Positions 42,461 through 50,274 of a stretch of DNA of 64,000 bases are shown here, in pieces. Every line of letters begins with the position of its first letter. Position 1 is the stretch's first letter. The notes under the pieces are model-generated. The model had not been told where the DNA came from. It was given only the letters and a program-made list of their open reading frames with translations, and did no database searches. The stretch spans positions 124,001 through 188,000 of the forward strand of contig NZ_SLVY01000001.1 of the NCBI RefSeq assembly GCF_004345605.1. Direction: 5' to 3'. The translations under genes were made by a program, and so were the position numbers. Origin of the DNA: Rhodococcus sp. SMB37 (GTDB taxonomy: Bacteria > Actinomycetota > Actinomycetes > Mycobacteriales > Mycobacteriaceae).

Positions 42461-42817
42461 TCACGCTTCGGACCACACACCCAATTCGTTTCCACTCGGA
42501 TCGAGGAAGGTGAACCGGCGCCCACCCGGAAAGTCGTACGGTCCCGACGAGATGATGCCTCCGGCACGCTCGACCGCACCGACGGAGGCGTCGAGGTCTC
42601 GGGAGTACAGCAAGACCAGTGGTCCGGCTGCGCCCGGTGCGCGCAGAGTTGTCAGTCCGCCGACCTCCCCGTCACCCCCGACTGCGCGAATACCGGCGTA
42701 CTCAAGCCCGTAGTCGTTGAAGTTCCAGCCGAAGGCGGTTTCGTAGAAGGCACGTAATGCAGGAAGGTCGGTAGCGCCGAGTTCGATGTAGTCGATTGCG
42801 TGATGTGTGTTTCCCAT
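42461..42817 (-). CDS. VOC (glyoxalase/bleomycin-resistance fold) protein
   Basis: A 118-residue single VOC module: HHAIDYIELGATDLPALRAFY, GWNFNDYGLEYAG, then GGLTTLRAPGAAGPLVLLYS and TFLDPSGNELGVW, with the first His and last Glu at metal-ligand positions. The function is unknown. On the same strand its 5' part lies inside the 3' part of the preceding hypothetical frame (42652-43338), which may therefore really end earlier. Confidence 0.82.
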   Translation of the reverse strand: MGNTHHAIDYIELGATDLPALRAFYETAFGWNFNDYGLEYAGIRAVGGDGEVGGLTTLRAPGAAGPLVLLYSRDLDASVGAVERAGGIISSGPYDFPGGRRFTFLDPSGNELGVWSEA

Positions 42818-43338
42818 GAGGCCATGGTGAACCTACCCACCGACATGCACCGAGGGCCCCAGCATCCCGTCACGACGCCCGTGCCTCGCTCGATCGAGGC
42901 GGCGACGGGATCGTCTCCGCGCTCTCCGACCGCCTCCGCGGGCCGACGATCACCGATCGCACTCCCCCCCCGGGCGATCATCGAACGGACGATGCCGGAT
43001 TTGCGGAGGACTCGTGCGAGAGCATCCGCGGCGCCGGTCTCGTGGAGTGGTTGCGACGCGGTGCCGAGCAGGATCTGCGGTTCGGGGCCCGATCGGCTTC
43101 CTTCGATGAGCAGCGCTTCCTCGTCGACCTCGCGAACCACGACCTCGCTGTGCCCGGACATCTCCCCGAGCAGTAGAAGCACGTATTCGATATCGGTGCC
43201 GGGGTCGTGCGTGGCGATCAATCGAGCCCGGTGACCGCCGCACGTCAGGGCCTCGTCCAATTCCAAGGGCACCCGATCGGAGTCCGAGATGTCGATCCGA
43301 TTGGCGGTATCGTACGAATGTGTCGTCGATGTCCTCAT
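42652..43338 (-). CDS. Hypothetical protein with poly-G tract, 3' end uncertain
   Basis: The open frame starts MRTSTTHSYDTANRIDISDS with GGAGG five bases before the ATG. The first ~125 residues look like a real acidic protein (RLIATHDPGTDIEYVLLLLG, SEVVVREVDEEALLI). At 42962-42969 there is a run of eight C (G on the coding strand). After it the frame reads low-complexity sequence and overlaps the VOC gene by 166 bases. Removing two G would give an early stop (GGECDR), a more natural end. No family is recognised. Confidence 0.5.
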   Translation of the reverse strand: MRTSTTHSYDTANRIDISDSDRVPLELDEALTCGGHRARLIATHDPGTDIEYVLLLLGEMSGHSEVVVREVDEEALLIEGSRSGPEPQILLGTASQPLHETGAADALARVLRKSGIVRSMIARGGSAIGDRRPAEAVGERGDDPVAASIERGTGVVTGCWGPRCMSVGRFTMASWETHITQSTTSNSALPTFLHYVPSTKPPSAGTSTTTGLSTPVFAQSGVTGRSAD

Positions 43339-43409
43339 GACATCCTCCGATCTTCGTTCCTTGCCACACCAGCATCGCAGTGAGGTCCGACACAAACTCG
43401 GGTAGTTCA

Positions 43410-44000
43410 CTACTCGCTCCCGCCCGTGATGTCTCCGATGGTGCGGTCGATCTCGCGGGTGACGAGATCGACCGCACCATCGGCGTCCATCCCCGCAACC
43501 AGCACGGATTGCGTCGCGCCGTTGCTCAGTGCCACCAACCTCATGGCCTCGTCGTGCGCATCGGCCTCGGACAGGCCGGCGCGACGAAGAAGTCGATCGG
43601 CCTCGCCGACGGTCCCCCGCGACGCCTCGGCAAGGAACGACCTGATCCACGGGTCGTTCGTCGCCTTCGCGAGGTAGGCATACCAGACCGACACACCCAC
43701 ACGCGAGGGTGCATCGGTGGGAACAGGCTGGATGAGCAATGCCGCGAGGGCTGATCTCGGGTCGCCTGAGGATCCACGTTCGCGATAGTTCTTCTCGGCA
43801 CCGGAGACCATTTCCTGTGCTCCGGACCGGATCAGATGTTGTTTCGATTCGAAGTAGTGCTGGATCCTGCCGATCGAGACGCCGGCCTCGACCGCCACCG
43901 CCTGGAAGGTCACCCCGTCGATACCTCGTTCGTGGATCACGGCCCACAGTGCCCACACGATCTCTCTGCGACGCTCGGCATGGTCGACCAATTTCGGCAT
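43410..44000 (-). CDS. TetR family transcriptional regulator
   Basis: The 196-residue protein has an N-terminal TetR HTH (RRREIVWALWAVIHERGIDG, FQAVAVEAGVSIGRIQHYF) and a mostly helical ligand domain. It is divergent from the alpha/beta hydrolase at 44066, and its start codon overlaps the -35 box of that promoter. The palindrome at 44023-44038 is its likely operator, so it probably represses the hydrolase and itself. Confidence 0.9.
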   Translation of the reverse strand: MPKLVDHAERRREIVWALWAVIHERGIDGVTFQAVAVEAGVSIGRIQHYFESKQHLIRSGAQEMVSGAEKNYRERGSSGDPRSALAALLIQPVPTDAPSRVGVSVWYAYLAKATNDPWIRSFLAEASRGTVGEADRLLRRAGLSEADAHDEAMRLVALSNGATQSVLVAGMDADGAVDLVTREIDRTIGDITGGSE

Positions 44001-44038
44001 GACAGAATTTTACAATATTTCTATACTGCAAACAGTAT
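43999..44038 (+). promoter_or_regulatory. Promoter and TetR-type operator of the hydrolase gene
   Basis: ATGACA (43999-44004) and TATACT (44022-44027) are 17 bases apart, a near-consensus promoter on the plus strand. ATACTG-CAAA-CAGTAT (44023-44038) is a perfect 6-base inverted repeat covering the -10 box and the start site. The region is AT-rich compared with its surroundings. Confidence 0.7.
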
Positions 44039-44065
44039 GGATCGTCGAAATCGAGGAGAAGACAC

Positions 44066-45118
44066 GTGAGTGAGCACACCGCAGGCACAGACGCCCGGTC
44101 CGACCATCCACCACCCACCCGTCTTCACCATCGACTGCTCGGTCACCGATGGTTTCTCCGTAGCGGATTCGTCGTGATTGCCGCGCTTGCCGCACTTGGC
44201 GCAATAAGCGTGGGGCAGTTCTTCTTCGGAGCTCCGAAAGTCGGGCACTTCCGCGACGCAGAGGGGCGCCGTACCTACGTCGAAGCGTATGAACAGGCAA
44301 TGTCCGCACTCCCCTCCCCTACGGCAACCCTCGACGTCGCGACCCGTTTCGGCTCGGTTCGTGTCTACGAGTGGAGTTCACCGGAAACCGAGGACACCGC
44401 TCCGGTCGTCCTGGTACCCGGTCGGTCGTCGGGTGTCCCGATGTGGGCCGAAAACCTCACCGCGTTCCTGCCACACCGCCGCGTCCTCGCCTTCGACTCG
44501 CTCGGTGATGCCGGGTTGTCGGTGCAGAGCGTTCCGCTGGTCTCCTTCGGTGACCAGGCAACGTGGATCGACGACGCACTCGACGAGCTCGCCGCCGAAC
44601 CCGTCCACATCGTCGGCCATTCGTTCGGTGGCGCAATTGCAGCGACATACGCACGGCAATTCCCTGATCGCGTGCGATCGCTGACGCTCCTCGAACCCGT
44701 CTTCACCTTCGCGTATCCGTCCACTCGCATGATGGCCTGGACGATGGTGTCGAGCCTCCCGCTCCTGCCGAAGACCTGGCGCAACACCGCCCTCGGCAAG
44801 GTCGGCGGGGCCGAGTTCGACCCGAGTGACGACATGGCAAAGATGATCGCCGCGGGTTCGGAGCACTATTCGGCAGCACTGCCGACGCCCTCACCCTTCA
44901 ACGACGACGAGATGGACGCTCTCACCATGCCCACCTATGTCGCCATCGCGGAACGGGATTCACTCGCCGGCGGCGACACCGCCGCGCAGCGGGCACGAAC
45001 GCTCCCGCGCGCGACGGTCGACATCTTTCCCGAGACCACCCATTCTTTACCGATGCAGGCGAAAGATATTCTGGCGGTGGATCTTCCCTCGTTCTGGATC
45101 GAGGCCGAAGAGAGTTGA
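44066..45118 (+). CDS. Membrane-anchored alpha/beta hydrolase
   Basis: The 350-residue protein has a basic N-terminus, one membrane helix at about 33-53 (SGFVVIAALAALGAISVGQF) and an alpha/beta-hydrolase domain with VVLVPGRSSGVPMWAEN, nucleophile elbow HIVGHSFGGAIAA (Ser about 183), an acid in AIAERDSL and a final His in FPETTHSLPMQ. The substrate is unknown. The GTG start follows GGAG by seven bases. It is probably controlled by the divergent TetR protein. Confidence 0.9.
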   Translation: MSEHTAGTDARSDHPPPTRLHHRLLGHRWFLRSGFVVIAALAALGAISVGQFFFGAPKVGHFRDAEGRRTYVEAYEQAMSALPSPTATLDVATRFGSVRVYEWSSPETEDTAPVVLVPGRSSGVPMWAENLTAFLPHRRVLAFDSLGDAGLSVQSVPLVSFGDQATWIDDALDELAAEPVHIVGHSFGGAIAATYARQFPDRVRSLTLLEPVFTFAYPSTRMMAWTMVSSLPLLPKTWRNTALGKVGGAEFDPSDDMAKMIAAGSEHYSAALPTPSPFNDDEMDALTMPTYVAIAERDSLAGGDTAAQRARTLPRATVDIFPETTHSLPMQAKDILAVDLPSFWIEAEES

Positions 45119-45127
45119 TCCGAATCG

Positions 45128-45520
45128 TCACCGCCCGGGCACGTAGGTCAGCGCCGGGACACGCCCCGGCACACACTCGTTCCAGTGATCAGGAGCTGCG
45201 AGGGTGAAGGTCGCGGGCACATGAGGATCGGAACCCGGCAGAATCAGCACCCTCCACTGCGGAACCCAGGTCCCGATCTCCCCACCCGCGTGGACCGCAC
45301 GGGCGATCGCGGCGGTGTCGTGGTGCCGGAATGCGAGCCGTATTCCGTCCCAGGACAATTCGACGTGGGTATCGTCCAGCACGCACACGAGCGCACCGAC
45401 ACTGAGGTCGGAATCGTCGAACGCCTTACGGGCGCGGATGAAATGGACGTGGTGACCGTCGCCGAACGAGGAGCACTCGTGGACGTCTGCGCGATCGGTA
45501 CTGCGGATACGGTCGGTCAT
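45128..45520 (-). CDS. Hypothetical protein
   Basis: The 130-residue soluble protein begins MTDRIRSTDRADVHECSSF and contains DLSVGALVCVLDDTHVELSW and WVPQWRVLILPGSDPH. No family is recognised. The second of two close ATGs was chosen because GGAGG stands seven bases before it and abuts the first. It converges on the hydrolase gene with nine bases between stops. The bases from here to 45748 contain no further gene that I can support. Confidence 0.6.
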   Translation of the reverse strand: MTDRIRSTDRADVHECSSFGDGHHVHFIRARKAFDDSDLSVGALVCVLDDTHVELSWDGIRLAFRHHDTAAIARAVHAGGEIGTWVPQWRVLILPGSDPHVPATFTLAAPDHWNECVPGRVPALTYVPGR

Positions 45521-45748
45521 CTTCATTCCTCCGGGTCGGCCCCGGGCGGGGCGCTCGTGCCCGGGCCGGTCGGCCGCGAGCCGCTTCGTCATCCGAGCCA
45601 CCCGCGAGCGTGGGGTTGGCGTGCCGTCGAGTCGGAGCTTGGCGACGGCATCTCGTGAAGCACCGCCAATATACATGAGCGAGAGACCTCACAACCAGAG
45701 CGACCCCCCTCGGAGGAGAACGCAACGCATCCTTATTGCCCCGAAACG

Positions 45749-45786
45749 CACTGGTGACGGGCACTACTGACACTGGTCGGGCACTG
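45749..45786 (+). repeat. Direct repeats upstream of the FNT-cyanase operon
   Basis: CACTGGTGACGGGCACT (45749-45765) recurs as CACTGGTCGGGCACTG (45771-45786), two bases shorter inside, spaced 22 bases start to start. They end 20 bases before the FNT start codon and could be an activator or repressor site. Confidence 0.5.
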
Positions 45787-45805
45787 TTCGCACCAGGAGG
45801 TTGCT

Positions 45806-46669
45806 GTGTCCTACGTTCCACCCGCCGAGTTGGCCCGCGCGATGGTCGACGCCGGCCAGAGCAAGGTCCTCATGTCCACCCGCGACACCCTGATCAGGGC
45901 GTACATGGCCGGTGCCATCCTCACGCTCGGAGCGGCGTTCGCGATCACCGTCACGGTGCAGACCGGCAACGCGCTCCTCGGAGCGATCCTCTTCCCGGTC
46001 GGATTCTGCCTGCTCTACCTGCTGGGTTTCGATCTGCTCACCGGAGTGTTCACGATGGTCCCCATCGCCTATCTGGACAAACGTCCGGGGGTGACGATCG
46101 GATCGATGCTCCGGAACTGGGGACTGGTCTTCGTCGGCAATTTCTTGGGCGCCTTCACGGTGGCCGTGCTGATCACATTCATCCTCACCTACGGTTACTC
46201 GATCCCGCCGGACGCGGTCGGTGAGCGTCTCGGCGAGATCGGCGAGGCCCGCACCCTCGGGTATGCAGAGCATGGTGCTGCCGGCATGGCGACCCTGTTC
46301 TTCCGTGGAATGCTGTGCAACTGGATGGTGTCCACCGGCGTCGTCGCAGCGATGATGTCGAAGAGTGTGCCGGGCAAGGTTCTCGTCATGTGGATGCCCG
46401 TCATGCTGTTCTTCTACATGGGATTCGAGCACTCGGTCGTCAACATGTTCCTGTTCCCGTCCGGTCTGCTGCTCGGTGGAGACTTCACCCTCGGTGACTA
46501 CCTGATCTGGAACGAGATCCCGACGGTTCTGGGCAATCTGGTCGGCGGTGTCGTGTTCGTCGGTCTCGCCCTCTACATCACCCACGTACGGACGCAGCCC
46601 ACACGTTCGGTCGCGACACCGGCCCCGGACTCTGTCATGGTGGCGGACAAGACACCCGAAACCGTGTGA
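45806..46669 (+). CDS. Formate/nitrite transporter family channel
   Basis: The 287-residue protein has six hydrophobic segments of the FNT pentameric channel family, with GFDLLTGVFTMVPIA, RNWGLVFVGNFLGAF, FFRGMLCNWMV and PTVLGNLVGGVVFVG at the usual places. A 30-residue hydrophilic tail follows. AGGAGG five bases before the GTG sets the start. Cyanase starts eleven bases after its stop, so the pair is an operon. Formate, nitrite, hydrosulfide or, by context, cyanate or bicarbonate could be the substrate. Confidence 0.92.
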   Translation: MSYVPPAELARAMVDAGQSKVLMSTRDTLIRAYMAGAILTLGAAFAITVTVQTGNALLGAILFPVGFCLLYLLGFDLLTGVFTMVPIAYLDKRPGVTIGSMLRNWGLVFVGNFLGAFTVAVLITFILTYGYSIPPDAVGERLGEIGEARTLGYAEHGAAGMATLFFRGMLCNWMVSTGVVAAMMSKSVPGKVLVMWMPVMLFFYMGFEHSVVNMFLFPSGLLLGGDFTLGDYLIWNEIPTVLGNLVGGVVFVGLALYITHVRTQPTRSVATPAPDSVMVADKTPETV

Positions 46670-46680
46670 AGGGACCTTCC

Positions 46681-47130
46681 ATGACTCCGATTCTTCCGAA
46701 GCACGAAGCTGCAACCCTGATCGACGCTGCCCGTCTCCGTCAGGGACTCACCTGGGCGGAATTGGCCGATCTCCTCGGCACCCCCTTGGTGTGGACCACG
46801 GCAGCGCTGCTCGGGCAGCACCCGATGACCCTCGAGCAGGCACGGTCGGTGTGCGAGCGACTCGGCCTCGACGAGACGGTGGAGGAAAGCCTGAGGCTTC
46901 AGCCGAGCCGGGGCACGTCGCCGGAGGTGATGGCGGATCCGACGATCTACCGCTTCACCGAAGCCCTGTCGGTCTACGGTCAGGCACTGAAGGCGCTGAT
47001 CCACGAGGAATTCGGCGACGGCATCATGAGCGCCATCAACTTCGAAGTCGACATCGCGCGGCGCCCGCATCCGGACGGGGACCGGGTGGTGGTGACACTC
47101 GACGGAAAGTTTCTCGACTATCGCTGGTAG
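46681..47130 (+). CDS. cynS: Cyanate hydratase (cyanase)
   Basis: Decomposes cyanate with bicarbonate to ammonia and two CO2. The 149-residue protein has the N-terminal HTH-like helix bundle (RQGLTWAELADLLGTPLVWT) and the decamer catalytic domain with Arg91, Glu94 and Ser117 in YRFTEALSVYG and GIMSAINFE. All three catalytic residues are present. AAGGGA six bases before the ATG sets the start. It is the second gene of an operon with the FNT channel. Confidence 0.96.
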   Translation: MTPILPKHEAATLIDAARLRQGLTWAELADLLGTPLVWTTAALLGQHPMTLEQARSVCERLGLDETVEESLRLQPSRGTSPEVMADPTIYRFTEALSVYGQALKALIHEEFGDGIMSAINFEVDIARRPHPDGDRVVVTLDGKFLDYRW

Positions 47131-47174
47131 GAGAGAGGGTCCGGCCGAGAACGTGCCGACGCTAGCGTGATCGG

Positions 47175-47786
47175 ATGGCCTCGTTCACTCCGATCTCTCC
47201 GGTCAAGCTGGCCGAACTCCTCACCGAGCAAGTGCGCGCACGACCGGGCCCGGTCGTCGTGGGGATCTCGGCCTCGGATGCCGCGGAGCCCATCGTTCTG
47301 GCGAACCGGGTGGTCGAAAACCTTCGCGCCGCAGGACGTCCCGCGAACGCAGTCTCACTGCACGATTTCGTCCGGCCGGCGTCGCTCCGTCTCGAACACG
47401 GACGCACCGATGAGCAGAGCTACCGGTCGAGCTGGTTCGACTACGACGCACTGGACCGTGAGGTGGTCTCGTCCCTGAAGAAACGGCAGCGTTTCCTGCC
47501 GCGGCTGTGGGACGAGGCCACCGATCGTTCGGCTCGTGCCCACCGGATGGATGCCGCCGACGATCACGTGGTGGTCGTCGCGGGTCCGATGCTCCTCGGC
47601 CGCGCGCTCAGGTTCGATATGACCGTCGAGCTGAGAATGTCCCGGGGCGCGCTCGAGCGGCGGACTCCTTCGGATGATCGGTGGACGATCGCGCCATTGC
47701 TCGCACACGGCGCCGACGTCTCTTCCGAGGCCGACATCGTCGTGCGTTTCGAGCACCCCGATCGGCCCGCGGTGCACGACGGTTGA
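47175..47786 (+). CDS. Uridine-kinase-like protein lacking a P-loop
   Basis: The 203-residue protein follows the actinobacterial uridine kinase family in length and pattern (VENLRAAGRPANAVSLHDF, SSWFDYDALDREVV, VVVAGPMLLGRALRF). The expected Walker A at residues 28-36 reads VVGISASDAAEP, without the Gly-Lys-Ser/Thr, so nucleotide binding and kinase activity are doubtful. There is no ribosome binding site; TAGCGT six bases before the ATG suggests a leaderless mRNA. It ends one base from the convergent AlkZ-like gene. Confidence 0.75.
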   Translation: MASFTPISPVKLAELLTEQVRARPGPVVVGISASDAAEPIVLANRVVENLRAAGRPANAVSLHDFVRPASLRLEHGRTDEQSYRSSWFDYDALDREVVSSLKKRQRFLPRLWDEATDRSARAHRMDAADDHVVVVAGPMLLGRALRFDMTVELRMSRGALERRTPSDDRWTIAPLLAHGADVSSEADIVVRFEHPDRPAVHDG

Positions 47787-47787
47787 G

Positions 47788-48972
47788 CTACCGACTCGCC
47801 AGGGTCTTGGCCAATGGCGAGGGGAATCTCGGCATCACCCGCACACTGCCGAGCCATTGGTCGAGCCGGGCGGCTTCGTCGGTGAGGAATGCTTCGGCAT
47901 CCTTCCCTGCATCCTCGAGCATGTGGAGTCGGACGGCGCCGTCGTCGTCCTGCCACCACGTACCGACGATCCTGCCGTCCCACCACGCCGTCGGTCCGGC
48001 GTTTCCGTTTGTGTCGAAGAGTTGCTGCTTGTACGGGCCGAGGTACCACTCTCGCTCGAACCACCCCATCGTCGTGGGATCGAGCGACGGCAACAACGCG
48101 CCCCACGGCTCGACAGCCGGCGCAGGGTCGAGATCGTCGGGAAGCAGGTAGCCGGTACGTCCGTCGAGGTCCACTTCCACGGCCGCGAGTTCGGTCAAGG
48201 CGGCCCGGACCCCTCTGAACGTAGAGCCGAGCCACCACTTGATGTCGGCTTCGGTGCCCGGCCCGAATGCGCGCAGCCACATCTCGACGAGGTCCCGAAG
48301 TCCTTCGGCTTCGCTTCGCGCTTCGACCTCCTCCCCCAACCACGCGGCAGTGCGCGCCCAGTTCGGTCGCGAGATTCGCCATGGTCCGTTGTTGGAGGCC
48401 CTGACCACCTCACCCGAGGCCGAGAGCACCGTCATCACGCGCGGAGCGAACGGAACTTTCCCGCCCCATGATTTTCCGATGCCGTAATCGATCGATGCGT
48501 CGAGAATAGGTATTTCGGAACGTAATTCGGATGAGGTGGCTTCCCGGCCGCCGGCCAGGGCATCGAGGACCTCCACGGTGGCCTCGTCGAGCCACTGTGC
48601 GCCGTCCTGGTGCAACCCGGCACGTTCGACGTCTTTGATCACGCTGCGGCGCTGGGCAGCTGCGACCCGACTGCTTGCGCCGGCCTGCGCCGCCGGCAGC
48701 GCCGCACGCGGAAACACGAAGACGGTGCGACGCATCGCGAGGTGCTTGACCAGAGTTCGGTCCGTGTAGAGCGCGTCGTCGAGTTCGGCCACGGAGAAGT
48801 CGTCGACGCGCGACCACGCCGAGAGATACACGGTCGCGGGATCGGTGCCGTGCAGGCACACCATACTCTTGGCGGCCTCGACTGCATCGGGGGCGCGATG
48901 CGCCGGGGAAATTCGGTGGCGAGCCGCGAGGCGCGCTCTGCGTTCACCTAAGTCGACAGTCCGAAGCACCAT
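47788..48972 (-). CDS. Winged-helix DNA-binding protein, AlkZ/YcaQ-like
   Basis: The 394-residue protein belongs to the HTH_42 family, some of which are DNA glycosylases acting on alkylated or cross-linked bases. Visible features are ARHRISPAHRAPDAVEAAKS, MVCLHGTDPATVYLSAWSR, a winged-helix region with VMTVLSASGEVV, and LGPYKQQLFDTNGNAGPTAWW near the C-terminus. I cannot confirm the QxQ catalytic motif of AlkZ itself, so glycosylase activity is uncertain. Confidence 0.85.
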   Translation of the reverse strand: MVLRTVDLGERRARLAARHRISPAHRAPDAVEAAKSMVCLHGTDPATVYLSAWSRVDDFSVAELDDALYTDRTLVKHLAMRRTVFVFPRAALPAAQAGASSRVAAAQRRSVIKDVERAGLHQDGAQWLDEATVEVLDALAGGREATSSELRSEIPILDASIDYGIGKSWGGKVPFAPRVMTVLSASGEVVRASNNGPWRISRPNWARTAAWLGEEVEARSEAEGLRDLVEMWLRAFGPGTEADIKWWLGSTFRGVRAALTELAAVEVDLDGRTGYLLPDDLDPAPAVEPWGALLPSLDPTTMGWFEREWYLGPYKQQLFDTNGNAGPTAWWDGRIVGTWWQDDDGAVRLHMLEDAGKDAEAFLTDEAARLDQWLGSVRVMPRFPSPLAKTLASR

Positions 48973-49007
48973 GCGCTCACTCTAGATGCGGGGGCCGACA
49001 TGCGTTG

Positions 49008-50072
49008 TTACTGTCCTGTCGTGACCTGGAGCGAAATTCGCGATTCCGCCGAGTTGACCGAACTTTTCGGCGAGCCGACCTTCCGCGCGGCGCACAAGGT
49101 ACGTGCAAGGTTGCATCCGTACGACGTGGATTGGCTTGCCGCATCACTGTTCTGTGTCGTCGTCACGACCGACGAGACCGGTCGATGCGACGCATCACCC
49201 AAAGGTGGTCGACCCGGCAAGGTGGCGTATGTGATCGACGACCGCACCATCGAACTCGCCGGGCGCCCCGGCAACCGGCGCATGGACGGCTTCCGAAACA
49301 TCCTGCGAAACCCGTTCGTGGGCACGAACTTCTTCATCCCAGGACGCGGCGACACTCTACGGTCAACGGTCGCGCGCGCCTGATCACCGATGCGCCGTTC
49401 TTCGACGACCTCGTCGTCCATGATCACCGTCCGATCCTGTGCCTCGTGATCGAGATCGAAGAGATCTTCCATCACTGTGCCAAGGCATTCATGCGGTCCG
49501 CGTTGTGGGACCCGGACACCTGAGATCCGGACGCGCTGCCCTCGGTGGCGACACTGTCGAAGACGATGGTCCTCGACGGTCCCGAGACCCTCGAAGAACT
49601 CGAACGGTATTACGGTCCGTCCTACGCCGACCAGCTCTATCGCCCGCAGCAGCCGTCCCCACGAGTCGATGGTGATCCGGATGAGCGATTTGTCCTGCGC
49701 GCGCATCGCGTCGCGGTATTCGTCCCAGTCCGGGTGCTCCCCGGAGATGCAACGGAAGTAATCGACGAGCGGTTCCACCGCGTCAGGCATGTCGAGCACC
49801 TCTGCGACGCCGTCGACCTGGACGTACGCGCCGTTGAACTCGTCGGACAGGACGCACACGGTTGCGCGGGGGTTGCGGCGCAGGTTCACCGATTTGGCCC
49901 GCTGCGGGTAGGTGGCGATGACGATTCTTCCGTCGTCGTCGACTCCGAGAGTCACGGGCGAGACCTGCGGCGTGCCCGATTCCCGCCACGTGATCAGTAC
50001 GCCGCGATGACGGGGGCGGACGAAGCCGAGCAGATCGTCGCGCGAGACGTGGTCAGCGGTTGCAATTACCAT
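49008..50072 (-). CDS. PPOX-class F420-dependent oxidoreductase with read-through C-terminal tail
   Basis: Residues 1 to about 140 are a split-barrel F420/FMN-binding domain: HRGVLITWRESGTPQVSPVT, RIVIATYPQRAKSVNLRRNP, and DWDEYRDAMRAQDKSLIRIT. The usual protein would stop there. Instead the frame runs on for about 215 residues antisense to a neighbouring convergent gene, ending at 49008. This tail has no domain character and is probably the result of a deletion that removed both 3' ends. TATCCT seven bases before the ATG suggests a leaderless mRNA. Confidence 0.7.
   Translation of the reverse strand: MVIATADHVSRDDLLGFVRPRHRGVLITWRESGTPQVSPVTLGVDDDGRIVIATYPQRAKSVNLRRNPRATVCVLSDEFNGAYVQVDGVAEVLDMPDAVEPLVDYFRCISGEHPDWDEYRDAMRAQDKSLIRITIDSWGRLLRAIELVGVGRTVIPFEFFEGLGTVEDHRLRQCRHRGQRVRISGVRVPQRGPHECLGTVMEDLFDLDHEAQDRTVIMDDEVVEERRIGDQARATVDRRVSPRPGMKKFVPTNGFRRMFRKPSMRRLPGRPASSMVRSSITYATLPGRPPLGDASHRPVSSVVTTTQNSDAASQSTSYGCNLARTLCAARKVGSPKSSVNSAESRISLQVTTGQ
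49021..49665 (+). pseudogene. Broken pyridoxamine-5'-phosphate-oxidase-like flavoprotein (MSMEG_1061 type)
   Basis: Starting at a GTG, the N-terminal half reads normally (SELTELFGEP-like start, RCDASPKGGRPGKVAYVIDD, NILRNPFVGTNFFIPGRGD). One base is missing in CGGTCAAC near 49360 (expected CGGGTCAAC), after which the protein continues in the next frame as NGRARLITDAPFFDDLVVHD to FMRSALWDPDT. There TGA (49521-49523) stands in place of a Trp codon, and LERYYGPSYADQLYR follows. The natural 3' end is fused into the antisense PPOX gene. It is non-functional. Confidence 0.8.
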
Positions 50073-50126
50073 GACGCCCAGGATAGGCGGCGTGTCCGCA
50101 CCCGGCCTCGATGTTCGGAAACGACT

Positions 50127-50156
50127 CGGACCCGGAGGCCGTAGCCCCCGGGTCCG
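50127..50156 (-). terminator. Terminator of the 34-residue protein gene
   Basis: CGGACCCGG (50127-50135) pairs with CCGGGTCCG (50148-50156) over a 12-base loop, 13 bases after the stop of the small minus-strand gene. GTTTCC follows a few bases later on the minus strand. Confidence 0.65.
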
Positions 50157-50169
50157 ACAGTCGACGGCC

Positions 50170-50274
50170 TTACTGCTGGGCGCTGCTGATTCCTTCAGCG
50201 GAACCGGTGAAGAAGTCGAGTGCGCCGAAGAGATCAGCGGCGTTGACGAAGAATTCGGCCAGGTCAGCGAGCAT
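50170..50274 (-). CDS. Small acidic 34-residue protein
   Basis: The frame begins MLADLAEFFVNAADLFGALD and ends SAEGISSAQQ. It contains four Phe, is acidic, has no Cys and no signal peptide, and would form an amphipathic helix with an AEFFVNAADLFGALDFF hydrophobic face. A GGGA eight bases before the ATG, a GTCGCGG/CCGCGAC hairpin in its leader (50313-50332) and a terminator right after it suggest a real monocistronic gene. Its size and composition recall the channel-forming peptides (PorA/PorH) of mycolic-acid bacteria, but I see no diagnostic identity. Confidence 0.6.
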   Translation of the reverse strand: MLADLAEFFVNAADLFGALDFFTGSAEGISSAQQ

